Of a stretch of DNA of 64,000 bases, positions 36,176 through 45,071 are shown piece by piece. The translations under genes and the position numbers were made by a program. The stretch's first letter is position 1. Each line of letters opens with the position of its first letter. The notes beneath the pieces are model-generated. The model saw nothing but the letters and a program-made list of their open reading frames with translations, searched no databases and was not told the origin of the DNA. Origin of the DNA: Paenibacillus agricola (GTDB lineage Bacteria; Bacillota; Bacilli; Paenibacillales; NBRC-103111); the NCBI RefSeq assembly GCF_011440305.1, contig NZ_JAAOIW010000001.1, positions 248,001 to 312,000 on the forward strand. The letters run 5' to 3'.

Positions 36176-36362
36176 GAAATCCCTCCTTCTATGTTTTCTA
36201 GGGGGAAAACTGGTGGTAACAACAGTTTAACTAATCTATATGAAATGATTTGTATATTAGGCATATAGTTTACCATATCCTGTTTTATTACAAAAGATAG
36301 CCCATTTTTAAGCGGCATAAATAGGTTTATCCTTAAAGCTGCAAAAAAAACCAACAATACAC

Positions 36363-36390
36363 TTGACACACTAGGGTATGTTCTTATAAA
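36363..36390 (+). promoter_or_regulatory. rpsD promoter
   Basis: TTGACA and TATAAA with a 16-base spacer, about 230 bases before the rpsD start codon. It defines a long leader. The rest of 36176-36362 shows no feature I recognise. Confidence 0.65.
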
Positions 36391-36396
36391 ATTAGA

Positions 36397-36623
36397 AGTC
36401 GAGAACAGACATAACCCTAAGCAATTGGTTAGTCGTTTATGGTGGAAGCTTATGTCACCCTCACTGATTTTGTTGCTCTCAGGACAGCGGCTGTGACTCC
36501 TGACAGATGCCCATTGTTTTCGTTAGCTTTGGCTTCAAACAAATCGGGCATAAGCTTCACCCGAAAGCAAATTTTACAAACCCAAAATTAAATCCATTAA
36601 TGGAACGAAGGAGCTCATTATAC
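36397..36623 (+). promoter_or_regulatory. rpsD leader, probable S4 autoregulatory RNA
   Basis: About 227 bases of untranslated leader separate the promoter from the start codon, ending in GAAGGAG. B. subtilis rpsD is known to be autogenously repressed by S4 through its leader. Short pairing segments are visible (for example CAGGACAGCGGCTG and TCCTGACAG), but I cannot fold the whole region by eye, so the assignment rests on length and gene identity. Confidence 0.5.
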
Positions 36624-37223
36624 ATGTCACGTTACACAGGTCCTAAATTTAAACTAAGCCGCCGTCTTGGAATTTCCTTAAGCGGTTCCGGCAAAGATCT
36701 TAAACGCCCTTTCCCTCCAGGCCAACACGGTCCAGGACAACGCAAAAAAATGAGCGGATATGGAATCCAGCTTCAAGAGAAACAAAAGCTGCGCCACATG
36801 TATGGTATGAACGAGAAACAATTCCGCAACTTATTTGACAAAGCTAACAAGCAACAAGGTATTGCCGGTGAAAACTTCATGGTCTTGTTGGAATGCCGTT
36901 TGGACAACCTAGTATACCGTCTAGGTATGGCTCATTCCCGTGCAGGCGCTCGCCAATTAGTTGCCCATGGCCACGTAACTGTAAATGGCAAAAAATTGGA
37001 CATCCCTTCTTACACAGTAAACCTTGGTGATGTTATTGGTCTTCGTGAAAGAAGCCGTTCGATCGCTTCGATCAAAGAAGCTATTGGCAACCGCAACTTC
37101 TTGCCAGCTTACCTGGAATACAACGAAGGCGCTCTTGAAGGCAAGTTTACTCGCCTGCCTGATCGTTCCGAGCTTCCGCAAGAAATCGATGAGAAGCAAA
37201 TCGTTGAATTTTACAGCCGTTAA
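36624..37223 (+). CDS. rpsD: 30S ribosomal protein S4
   Basis: Small-subunit assembly protein that binds 16S rRNA and often represses its own synthesis. [16 protein letters not shown] start, PPGQHG block, and S4 RNA-binding domain around [18 protein letters not shown]. 199 residues; no zinc-binding cysteine cluster in the N-terminus, so it is the Zn-independent form. ATG 36624 is fixed by GAAGGAG upstream and homology. Monocistronic. Confidence 0.98.
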   Translation: MSRYTGPKFKLSRRLGISLSGSGKDLKRPFPPGQHGPGQRKKMSGYGIQLQEKQKLRHMYGMNEKQFRNLFDKANKQQGIAGENFMVLLECRLDNLVYRLGMAHSRAGARQLVAHGHVTVNGKKLDIPSYTVNLGDVIGLRERSRSIASIKEAIGNRNFLPAYLEYNEGALEGKFTRLPDRSELPQEIDEKQIVEFYSR

Positions 37224-37233
37224 TCCTTGCCTA

Positions 37234-37275
37234 TACAAAAAAACTTGGGTGCATGCACCCAAGTTTTTTTTGTAT
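37234..37275. terminator. bidirectional terminator between rpsD and tyrS
   Basis: ACTTGGGTGCATGCACCCAAGT is a perfect palindrome flanked by A7 on the left and T8 on the right, serving both converging genes. Confidence 0.9.
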
Positions 37276-37302
37276 AATGACTTCTATCAATGATGACCCC
37301 TA

Positions 37303-38559
37303 TCAGCCAAGCTTTATCTTTGCAAATTTACGTTTGCCTACCTGCACGATATCGCCATCCTGCGGGGTAAGCTCTGCATTCAAATCCTCGATTTTTTGCT
37401 CGTTGATTTTCACTCCACCCTGTTGTATGCTGCGGCGTGCTTCACTATTGGAAGCAGCCAGCTTAAAGACCACCAGAAGCTTCACGATACCAATAACGCC
37501 ACCCTCCAGCTCTTCTTGGGATAATACAAACTCCTCTATATCATCCGGAAGGGCACGCTGCTGAAAGACCGTAACAAAATGTTGCTGAGCCTCATTCGCC
37601 GCCTGCTCGCCATGGTACATATTTACGAAGGTACGGGCTAATTGCATCTTCGCATCCCGTGGATGCACCGCCCCTGTGGATAAACCTTCCTGCAGCTGCT
37701 TCAGGTCTTCATTGGACATACTTGTAGCCAACTCATAATATTTGGCCATAAGGCTATCCGGTATCGACATGGCTTTGCCATAGATTTGCGTCGGCTCCTC
37801 ATCAATACCAATGTAGTTGCCTAAGCTCTTACTCATCTTGTTAACGCCATCAAGCCCCTCCAACAAAGGCGTCATGATCGTCACCTGGGTATCCACACCA
37901 TATTCCTTCTGCAGGGTACGCCCCATTAACAGATTGAATTTTTGGTCTGTTCCTCCAAGCTCAATATCGCTTTTTAAAGCAACGGAATCATAGCCCTGCA
38001 TCAACGGATAGAAAAATTCGTGGATATGGATAGCTTGCCCCGTTGTATAACGTTTGGAAAAATCATCTCGCTCCATCATACGCGCAACTGTGACTTTGGC
38101 AGATAATCCCACAACATCTGCGAAGGTTAAAGGGCTCAACCATTCGGAATTATAATAAAGCTGTGTTTTCTCTGCATCAAGAATCTTGTAGATTTGCTTC
38201 TGGTAGGTCTCGGCATTCCGCTTGACATCCTCTTCGGTCAACTGTTTGCGTGTTTCCGATTTGCCGGTTGGGTCGCCAATACGTCCCGTAAAATCGCCAA
38301 TGATTAATTGGACCTGATGGCCCAGCTCTTGGAATTGACGCAGCTTATGCAACACCACCGTATGCCCAATGTGGATATCGGGAGCGGATGGGTCAAGGCC
38401 CAGCTTTACTTTTAATGGTTTGCCGGACACTACGGAGCCCATAATTTTGTACTTCAATTCATCCTCTGGCACGATCTCTACCACACCGCGGCGAATCCAT
38501 GCTAATTGCCTTTCTACTTCCCGTTGCTGCTCATTCGTCAGATCTTCCCATTTTGCCAT
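37303..38559 (-). CDS. tyrS: tyrosyl-tRNA synthetase (TyrZ-like)
   Basis: Class I synthetase. HIGH motif in DIHIGHTVVLHKL, KMSKS in GVNKMSKSLGNYIG, and a C-terminal S4-like RNA-binding domain (about 355-418). The LGLDPSAPDIHIGH form resembles the B. subtilis TyrZ type rather than TyrS. 418 residues. Expression is controlled by a T-box leader immediately upstream. Confidence 0.96.
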   Translation of the reverse strand: MAKWEDLTNEQQREVERQLAWIRRGVVEIVPEDELKYKIMGSVVSGKPLKVKLGLDPSAPDIHIGHTVVLHKLRQFQELGHQVQLIIGDFTGRIGDPTGKSETRKQLTEEDVKRNAETYQKQIYKILDAEKTQLYYNSEWLSPLTFADVVGLSAKVTVARMMERDDFSKRYTTGQAIHIHEFFYPLMQGYDSVALKSDIELGGTDQKFNLLMGRTLQKEYGVDTQVTIMTPLLEGLDGVNKMSKSLGNYIGIDEEPTQIYGKAMSIPDSLMAKYYELATSMSNEDLKQLQEGLSTGAVHPRDAKMQLARTFVNMYHGEQAANEAQQHFVTVFQQRALPDDIEEFVLSQEELEGGVIGIVKLLVVFKLAASNSEARRSIQQGGVKINEQKIEDLNAELTPQDGDIVQVGKRKFAKIKLG

Positions 38560-38607
38560 GGTTCTACGCCTCCTTGGTTTCTAAATCTGGTTTCTAAATC
38601 CACAGAC

Positions 38608-38953
38608 AAAAAAAGCCTTCTCATCCACAAAGGGACGAGAAGGCTATTGCTCGCGGTACCACCCTAATTAAAGCCGGCAAGAACCCCTTCTATGAACGGA
38701 TTCGCCAAGGCTTTCACTTGACAACGATAACGGGCCAAACCCGGAAGAAAGCTACTAACCCATTAGAAAAGCCCAACCCAAGAGTCGCTCTTTTCACGTG
38801 TTCCCTTTCCCTGCTCCGGACGGTAATTCGAATGAGGTCAAGTACCGGTTCACACCTGCCACCGGCTCTCTGCAAGCTTGGCTCCTGATTCTACTGTTGC
38901 CTTGGCCGCATAGGCTAAAGCATAGTCCTTCAACGCATTTTCCATATATGATT
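38608..38953 (-). promoter_or_regulatory. tyrosine T-box leader of tyrS
   Basis: The canonical T-box AGGGTGGTACCGCG lies at 38652-38665 (complement), followed by a terminator hairpin (AGCCTTCTC/GAGAAGGCT, 38614-38645) and a T-run. Upstream stem I carries AGAGAGCCGGTGG and GGTGTGAACCGG. A candidate Tyr specifier UAC is seen at 38823-38825, though the exact specifier needs folding. Uncharged tRNA-Tyr should favour the antiterminator and turn on tyrS. Confidence 0.92.
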
Positions 38954-38959
38954 ATATGT

Positions 38960-38989
38960 TTTATAGCACAATTGCAACCTTATTGTCAA
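38960..38989 (-). promoter_or_regulatory. tyrS promoter
   Basis: TTGACA and TATAAA with an 18-base spacer on the minus strand, placing transcription start near 38953 and the T-box immediately downstream. Confidence 0.75.
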
Positions 38990-39041
38990 ACCTTCGTAAG
39001 TAGTTAATGTCGAATGTTAGTTTTAATGGTCCCTTCGTTTG

Positions 39042-39050
39042 TGGTATAAT
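39042..39050 (+). promoter_or_regulatory. extended -10 promoter of the class A PBP gene
   Basis: TGGTATAAT is a perfect extended -10 element 44 bases before the PBP start; the -35 is weak (TTTAAT region). It is back to back with the tyrS promoter. Confidence 0.55.
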
Positions 39051-39094
39051 AAACCACGTGCGTTTTTCCAAAATCGGGAGGAATTATTATCGGT

Positions 39095-42000
39095 ATGGAG
39101 ATGGAAATGGAAAAAAAGAAGGTATCTGCTTGGCATGTCATATGGAGTATCGTCAAATATACGCTCATCACCCTCAAGTGGATATTGATTATTTGTGTTA
39201 TCGCTGGTTTTTTAGGAGGAGGCGCCGCATTTGGTTATGTCTCTTCACTAGTCAAGGACGACCCTATACGTAGCAAGGAATCCATGACAGCACAGGTACA
39301 GGAAAATGCACTCTCGGGCTTTGTTTATTTCAATGATGGCTCTATTATTGGACAGCTACGTGGCGAGGAAGACAGGCTTATGGCCAAGCTGGAGGATATT
39401 CCCCAGCAAGTAATTGATGCGGTTTTTGCAATTGAAGACAAAAATTTCTATGAACACAACGGAATTGATTTTAGGGGAACTGCACGTGCTGTTTACCAGA
39501 AGCTAATGAAACAAGATGTACAAACAGGCGGAAGCACCATAACCCAGCAACTAGCACGCCGTGTTTTTCTGACATTAGACCGTGAGGACAGTCGAAAAGC
39601 CAAAGAAATTTTCTTGGCCATGCGGATGGAACGCCTGATGTCGAAGGACGAAATTCTACTGGCTTACCTGAATAAAATTCCATACGGAAATGGATCTTCC
39701 GGCTATAATGCTTACGGAATCAAAGCAGCAGCCAAAGGTATTTTTAATGTTAGTGACCTGAAGGAACTCAATATTGCCCAAGCCGCTTATTTGGCAGGGG
39801 TTCCTCAATTACCAAGCAATTATTCTGCATTTTCCAGTAAAGGCCAGTTTGACGGGGCAGCTTTCAAGCGCGCCGTTTCCAGACAACAGCTTGTGCTCCG
39901 CCGTATGCTAGAGGAGAACAAAATCAATCAGGAGCAGTACCAAGAGGCGATGGATTTCGACTTGCAAAGCACATTGGCAGAACCGGTCAAGAAAGCTTAT
40001 TCTACGTATCCTTACTTGATGATTGAGATGGAAAAAGCAGCAGCTAAAGCGATTCTTTCAGTCCAAGATCCGAAGCTAAGTGCCCAGCCCGAGTCAGATG
40101 CCTATAATGAGGCTCTGAGGAATACCCAATCCCAATTAGGGCGCGGCGGCTATAAAATTTATTCAACATTGGACAAAGATATATACGAGTCCATGCGAGA
40201 GATCGCCGAGAACCCAGCCAATTTCACACCTGAGGATCCAGTTAAAGGAATCGAGCAGATCGGTGCCGTTATGATGGATACCAAATCCGGTGCTATTCTT
40301 GGAATGATGGAGGGTCGTGATTTCTTCGTAGAGCAGATGAACCATGCAACCCAGGCCTACCGCCAGCCCGGCTCATCAATGAAGCCGATTGCCGCGTTCA
40401 TTCCAGCTATTGAAAAAGGGGCGATTTCACCTGCTTCTATTATTGATGATGTACCTGTCCTCTTAAGGGACGGCACCCGTGGCGGCTATCATATCCCGGA
40501 AAACTGGGACAATAAATTCCATGGCCTGATTACAGCAAGAAGAGCTTTCAACCAATCGTATAATATACCCGCAATCAAAATTTTTCTAGATATCGTAGGC
40601 ATTGAGAATGCTTGGGATCTTGCCAAGAAAATGGGGATCACCTCTATTGCCAAAGAGGATTATACTGCCCAAACCGGAGTTATTGGTGGTATGCATAATG
40701 GCGTTTCCGTCAAGGAATTGACCAATGCCTACAACACTATTTCCAATAAAGGTGTTCACAATGATGCCTATATGGTGCAAAAAATAACCGATTCGAACGG
40801 TAAGCTAATTTATGAGCACCAAGAAACGCCTACGGTTTTGTTCTCAGAGCAAACCGCTTATATTATGACGGACATGATGCGTACTGTTATTACTGCAGGC
40901 ACTGCAACCGACTTAATGAGCAAGTACAAATATTATGGAAAAATTGCCATCGTCGGAAAAACGGGCTCGACTCAGGATGATGCAGATGCTTGGTTTATGG
41001 GGTACACCCCAGATGTAACCTTGGGTGTCTGGGCAGGCTATGATGCTCCTGTACATAAATTGAGCAGTAAAACCGGCGGCACCTCACGCGCCAAAAATAT
41101 TTGGGCTTTGATTTTGAACGATGCGATTAACAAAAAACCGGACTATTTTCCTACAACTCAATTTAAACGTCCAGAAAATATTGTAGAGATGACGGTTTCC
41201 GGCTATTCAGGAAAGCTGCCCAGTGCAGCCACCTCCCAATCTGGCAAGGTCAACACCGATATTTTCAATCGTAAGTTTGTTCCTACTGTTGAGGATAATG
41301 TGTTCTTGAACTTGTCGATCATTCCGTATAACGGAATTAATTACATCGCCCAGGAAGCAACTCCGGCTGAGTTTGTATTTGAAAAAACAGTAATCAAACG
41401 CGAAAAGTCAGTTAGTGGAATCTTAAAGCAAATTCAGGAGATTATGCAAAAGGTTTCTCCCGATCGCCGTCGTTCCATTAACCACTATCGCCCACTTGAT
41501 TATGAGGATGATGCTCCGACCGAAAATGATCCTAGAGTCGATGATGGCAATCCACCTGTAGCCCCTATATCGGTAGTGGCAACTAGGTCAGGCGACACCA
41601 GTCATATTACGTTCCACGCGAGCAGCAGTGAAGATACTGTAGGCTACCGGTTGTATCGTTCACTTAATCGCGGCAGCTTTGAGCGAATGGGCGGTAAAGT
41701 AGCGCTCGCTGGTGAAGAAACGCAGTTTACAGACCAAGCCGCTGGCAATGGCAGCTTCGGCTACTATGTCACCGCTGTAGACGTGGGTGGCCATGAATCA
41801 GCTCCAAGCAAGGCTTCGTTCACGGATGGTTCCAGTGTAGATACCAACCAGCTTAAACCGGATGAAAGCGGCGCTGTTACACCGCCACCTCTTACTGGAA
41901 CTATTATAGATCCAACGCTGACAGGCGGCGCAAATGGCAACGGTACGGGCAGCCCAGGGAATTCAGGTTCAGGCGCTGGCACAGGTACAACTCCTGGCGC

Positions 42001-42358
42001 CCCTACACCTGTTACGCCGGGAACGGCAGCACCAGGTACGCCTGTACCAAGTCCAGGCGGATCAGCACCCTCAGGCCCAGCAACTGCGGCACCGGAAACC
42101 CCAACTGGCTTCTCCATTAAGGGTAGTGAAGCGGGTGTAATTATGAATTGGAAGGCCAATCCCGCCAAGGATAAGATTAAGCAGTATGCCATTTATTACA
42201 GTGAAAAAGAAAATGGCGTCTTCATGCGGTTGGGAACGGTAAGCAGCGGCACCGAATTCCGTTATTATTCCGCGGTTTATAACGGCTTCTATAAGCTCTC
42301 AGCTATTAATGAGGCTGGAGAGTCCAAACAAACAGCGGCTGTTCATTTTAAGAAATAA
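39095..42358 (+). CDS. class A penicillin-binding protein (PBP1A family) with fibronectin III tail
   Basis: Bifunctional peptidoglycan synthase, 1087 residues. One membrane helix (about 23-48), GT51 transglycosylase with catalytic Glu in IEDKNFYEH (about 114), then transpeptidase with SSMK (about 427-430), SYN (488-490) and KTG (622-624). After about 820 there is a fibronectin type III-like domain, a Gly/Pro/Thr-rich linker (about 930-1005) and a second FN3-like domain to the C-terminus. GGGAGG lies 13 bases upstream of the ATG. Monocistronic. Confidence 0.94.
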   Translation: MEMEMEKKKVSAWHVIWSIVKYTLITLKWILIICVIAGFLGGGAAFGYVSSLVKDDPIRSKESMTAQVQENALSGFVYFNDGSIIGQLRGEEDRLMAKLEDIPQQVIDAVFAIEDKNFYEHNGIDFRGTARAVYQKLMKQDVQTGGSTITQQLARRVFLTLDREDSRKAKEIFLAMRMERLMSKDEILLAYLNKIPYGNGSSGYNAYGIKAAAKGIFNVSDLKELNIAQAAYLAGVPQLPSNYSAFSSKGQFDGAAFKRAVSRQQLVLRRMLEENKINQEQYQEAMDFDLQSTLAEPVKKAYSTYPYLMIEMEKAAAKAILSVQDPKLSAQPESDAYNEALRNTQSQLGRGGYKIYSTLDKDIYESMREIAENPANFTPEDPVKGIEQIGAVMMDTKSGAILGMMEGRDFFVEQMNHATQAYRQPGSSMKPIAAFIPAIEKGAISPASIIDDVPVLLRDGTRGGYHIPENWDNKFHGLITARRAFNQSYNIPAIKIFLDIVGIENAWDLAKKMGITSIAKEDYTAQTGVIGGMHNGVSVKELTNAYNTISNKGVHNDAYMVQKITDSNGKLIYEHQETPTVLFSEQTAYIMTDMMRTVITAGTATDLMSKYKYYGKIAIVGKTGSTQDDADAWFMGYTPDVTLGVWAGYDAPVHKLSSKTGGTSRAKNIWALILNDAINKKPDYFPTTQFKRPENIVEMTVSGYSGKLPSAATSQSGKVNTDIFNRKFVPTVEDNVFLNLSIIPYNGINYIAQEATPAEFVFEKTVIKREKSVSGILKQIQEIMQKVSPDRRRSINHYRPLDYEDDAPTENDPRVDDGNPPVAPISVVATRSGDTSHITFHASSSEDTVGYRLYRSLNRGSFERMGGKVALAGEETQFTDQAAGNGSFGYYVTAVDVGGHESAPSKASFTDGSSVDTNQLKPDESGAVTPPPLTGTIIDPTLTGGANGNGTGSPGNSGSGAGTGTTPGAPTPVTPGTAAPGTPVPSPGGSAPSGPATAAPETPTGFSIKGSEAGVIMNWKANPAKDKIKQYAIYYSEKENGVFMRLGTVSSGTEFRYYSAVYNGFYKLSAINEAGESKQTAAVHFKK

Positions 42359-42364
42359 ACGCAT

Positions 42365-42432
42365 AAAAAAACACCCTGTTGTGTTAAGAAGTTCATTAAG
42401 ATGAGCTTCCTAACGGCAATAGGGTGTTTTTG
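42365..42432. terminator. long bidirectional terminator between PBP and acsA
   Basis: AAAACACCCT pairs with AGGGTGTTTT, with an inner imperfect stem (TTAAGAAGTTC/GAGCTTCCTAA). Flanking A and T runs allow use on both strands. Confidence 0.8.
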
Positions 42433-42479
42433 CATGGAGGATTATGGTGGATTATGGTGGATTATAAAAAAGCAAAGCG

Positions 42480-44204
42480 CTAATCTTCGATTGTAGACAA
42501 ATCACCAGTAGGCAAATTTAGTTCCCATGCCTTTAAGACACGACGCATAATTTTGCCACTGCGGGTTTTCGGCAGCTTGTCTTTAAACTCAATTTCTCGC
42601 GGTGCAGCATGTGCCGATAAGCCCTCTTTAACAAATTTGGATATTTCAGCTTTAAGCTCATCCGATGCTGTATAGCCTTCACGTAATGCGATAAACGCCT
42701 TAATAATTTCGCCTCGAATCGGATCTGGCTTGCCAATGACCCCTGCTTCTGCAACCGCAGGATGCTCGACTAGCTTGCTTTCCACCTCAAACGGGCCTAC
42801 GCGCTCGCCAGCTGTATTAATTACATCATCCACACGACCTTGGAACCAAAAATAGCCATCTTCATCATAATAAGCCGAATCCCCTGAGATATACCAGCCC
42901 GGGATACGGAAATATTCATCGAACTTGGAAGGGTTTTTCCATATCTTGCGCATCATGGAAGGCCATGGCGTTTTTATTGCCAAATTCCCCATCCGTAACG
43001 GGGGCAGCACATTGCCGGCATCATCAAGAATCGAGGCTTCAACACCAGGGATTGGTTTACCCATCGAACCAGGACGAATAGCCATACAAGGATAGTTACA
43101 TATCAATTGTGCCCCTGTTTCTGTCATCCACCAGGTATCGTGGATACGGTGGTTATACACCTTCATCCCCCAGCGGACAACTTCTGGATTTAACGGCTCG
43201 CCCACGCTCAGCACATGGCGAAGCGCTGACAAGTCAAAGCCTTTTACAGCCTCGTCGCCTGCGCCCATTAGCATCCTGAAGGCTGTTGGCGCGCTGTACC
43301 AAACGGTGACGCCGTATTTCTCCAAGGTACGATACCAGTCCTGCGGGCTAAACCGGCCCCCACGAATCACATTGCTAGCTCCATTGAGCCAGGGCCCGAA
43401 TATGCCATAAGAGGTGCCTGTTACCCAACCTGGGTCAGCCGTACACCAATAGACATCATCCTCTTGTAAATCAAGGACAACACGCCCAGTATAGTAATGC
43501 TGGATCATCGCGTTATGGGCGTGGAAAACGCCTTTAGGCTTGCCTGTAGAGCCTGAAGTGTAGTGGATTAATAAACCATCCTCGCGGTCAACCCACTCAA
43601 TCTCAAGCTGCTCAGAGGACTGTGCCATTTCCTTATGGAAATCAACTTGCCCTTCAGCTAATTCAAGATCTTCACCTACTATAATAATATGCTTAAGCTC
43701 TGGCAGTTCACTTACTGGAATACGCGAAACCAGTGAAGGTGTCGTAACGATGGCTACAGCACCGCTATCCTGCAGACGGTCTCTTACAGCTGTTTCCATA
43801 AAAGCTTCGAACAAGGGACCAACAACTGCGCCCACTTTGATGCTGCCGAGCAGAGCGAAGTACAGCTCCGGTGTCCGCGGCATAAAAATAAAAACACGGT
43901 CACCTCTGACAATGCCAAGTTTGCGCAATACATTCCCAAAGCGGTTGGACGCAAGCTTCATCTCCTGGTAAGTATATTGTTCATCCCTTTTGTCATCACT
44001 GTAATAGAGTGCAACTTTATCTGGTTTCGTGGACTCTGCATGCCGGTCAATCGCTTCATACGCAGCATTTACTTTTCCTGTAGTTGACCAAGAAAACTGT
44101 TGTTCAACTTGTGCCCAATCAAAACCCGCACGTTCTTCCTCGTAGCTTTTCATATTGGAGGTTGTAGAAACTGCCTCAATACTTTCGATATTAGTGTGAT
44201 CCAT
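42480..44204 (-). CDS. acsA: acetyl-CoA synthetase
   Basis: AMP-forming enzyme that activates acetate. AMP-binding core motif YTSGSTGKPKGVFHAH, then TWWMTETGA and the C-terminal TRSGKIMRR whose Lys is the known acetylation site targeted by AcuA. 574 residues from ATG 44204, selected by CAGGAGG upstream. It diverges from acuA-acuC, whose products acetylate and deacetylate it, the B. subtilis arrangement. Confidence 0.96.
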   Translation of the reverse strand: MDHTNIESIEAVSTTSNMKSYEEERAGFDWAQVEQQFSWSTTGKVNAAYEAIDRHAESTKPDKVALYYSDDKRDEQYTYQEMKLASNRFGNVLRKLGIVRGDRVFIFMPRTPELYFALLGSIKVGAVVGPLFEAFMETAVRDRLQDSGAVAIVTTPSLVSRIPVSELPELKHIIIVGEDLELAEGQVDFHKEMAQSSEQLEIEWVDREDGLLIHYTSGSTGKPKGVFHAHNAMIQHYYTGRVVLDLQEDDVYWCTADPGWVTGTSYGIFGPWLNGASNVIRGGRFSPQDWYRTLEKYGVTVWYSAPTAFRMLMGAGDEAVKGFDLSALRHVLSVGEPLNPEVVRWGMKVYNHRIHDTWWMTETGAQLICNYPCMAIRPGSMGKPIPGVEASILDDAGNVLPPLRMGNLAIKTPWPSMMRKIWKNPSKFDEYFRIPGWYISGDSAYYDEDGYFWFQGRVDDVINTAGERVGPFEVESKLVEHPAVAEAGVIGKPDPIRGEIIKAFIALREGYTASDELKAEISKFVKEGLSAHAAPREIEFKDKLPKTRSGKIMRRVLKAWELNLPTGDLSTIED

Positions 44205-44236
44205 GCTAAGTGCCTCCTGATTTGTATATATCATTT

Positions 44237-44252
44237 TGTGAAACGCTTACAA
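44237..44252. promoter_or_regulatory. cre-like CcpA site and acsA promoter region
   Basis: The minus strand reads TTGTAAGCGTTTCACA, close to the cre consensus WTGNAANCGNWNNCWW with the final C displaced by one. A TATAAT on the minus strand (44290-44295) would place this site about 35-45 bases downstream of the acsA start point, as a roadblock; acsA and acuABC are known CcpA targets in B. subtilis. ccpA lies 4.3 kb away. Confidence 0.6.
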
Positions 44253-44403
44253 GTATTTGTGGGAACGTTATATTTTTAATACACAGGGTATTATACCATA
44301 TCCCATTTTATCCGACTATTCCTTTTCTTACACGAGCTTTTTTGATATAGTAACAACGAAAGCAAGCTTAGACCCCGCTTTACCCGTGGAAGGAGAAACC
44401 TGC

Positions 44404-45039
44404 ATGCAGCATATTAAACGATACCACTCCCAACTTGTACCTAATGGCACGTCCCCTTCTATTATCGTGGAAGGTCCAGTACCTTCTGAGCAATTGGTTA
44501 ACTATCAGTTACATCCCGATCTGGATGCTTTTCGCCGGCCACCAGAGCAATTTAAAGCATTAATTGAAATTTCAGGGCTTCCCGAAGGCCGTATTATTAT
44601 TTCGAGAATTGATCATATCATTATCGGCTATGTAACGTTCCACTATGCCGATGAAATGGAGCGCTGGTCACAAGGCAACATGCAGGATTTAATCGAGCTT
44701 GGAGCCATTGAAGTTGCGGATGACTACCGTGGCTTGGGACTCGGCAAACGCATGATCAGACTTGCTTTTGAGGATGGGCAATTGGAAAACGTCATTACCT
44801 TCACCACGGAATATTATTGGCATTGGGATTTGGAGAAAAGCGGGCTGAATGTATGGGATTATCGCAAAATGATGGAAAAGCTGATGAAAAGTGTCGACAT
44901 GGTTTGGTTTGCAACCGATGATCCTGAAATATGCTCACATCCAGCTAATTGCTTAATGGTGCGAGTTGGCAAACAGGTGCCATTTGATTCTGTAGAGCAA
45001 TTTGACCGTATCCGTTTTCAGCAGCGGTTTATGTATTGA
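44404..45039 (+). CDS. acuA: acetoin utilization acetyltransferase AcuA
   Basis: GNAT protein acetyltransferase that inactivates AcsA by acetylating its active-site Lys. The GNAT core is seen as LIELGAIEVADDYRGLGLGK, with the GLGLGKR acetyl-CoA loop. 211 residues from ATG 44404, fixed by AAGGAG upstream; family size is 210. acuC follows after 32 bases; acuB, which lies between them in B. subtilis, is absent. Confidence 0.94.
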   Translation: MQHIKRYHSQLVPNGTSPSIIVEGPVPSEQLVNYQLHPDLDAFRRPPEQFKALIEISGLPEGRIIISRIDHIIIGYVTFHYADEMERWSQGNMQDLIELGAIEVADDYRGLGLGKRMIRLAFEDGQLENVITFTTEYYWHWDLEKSGLNVWDYRKMMEKLMKSVDMVWFATDDPEICSHPANCLMVRVGKQVPFDSVEQFDRIRFQQRFMY

Positions 45040-45071
45040 ATATATTGAATCCATCGCCGGGGGCGTAATGA

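Noticed and set aside
41764-42192. A 142-codon minus-strand frame rich in Gly, Pro and Val within the PBP tail.
   Set aside because: It mirrors the Gly/Pro linker of the PBP on the other strand.
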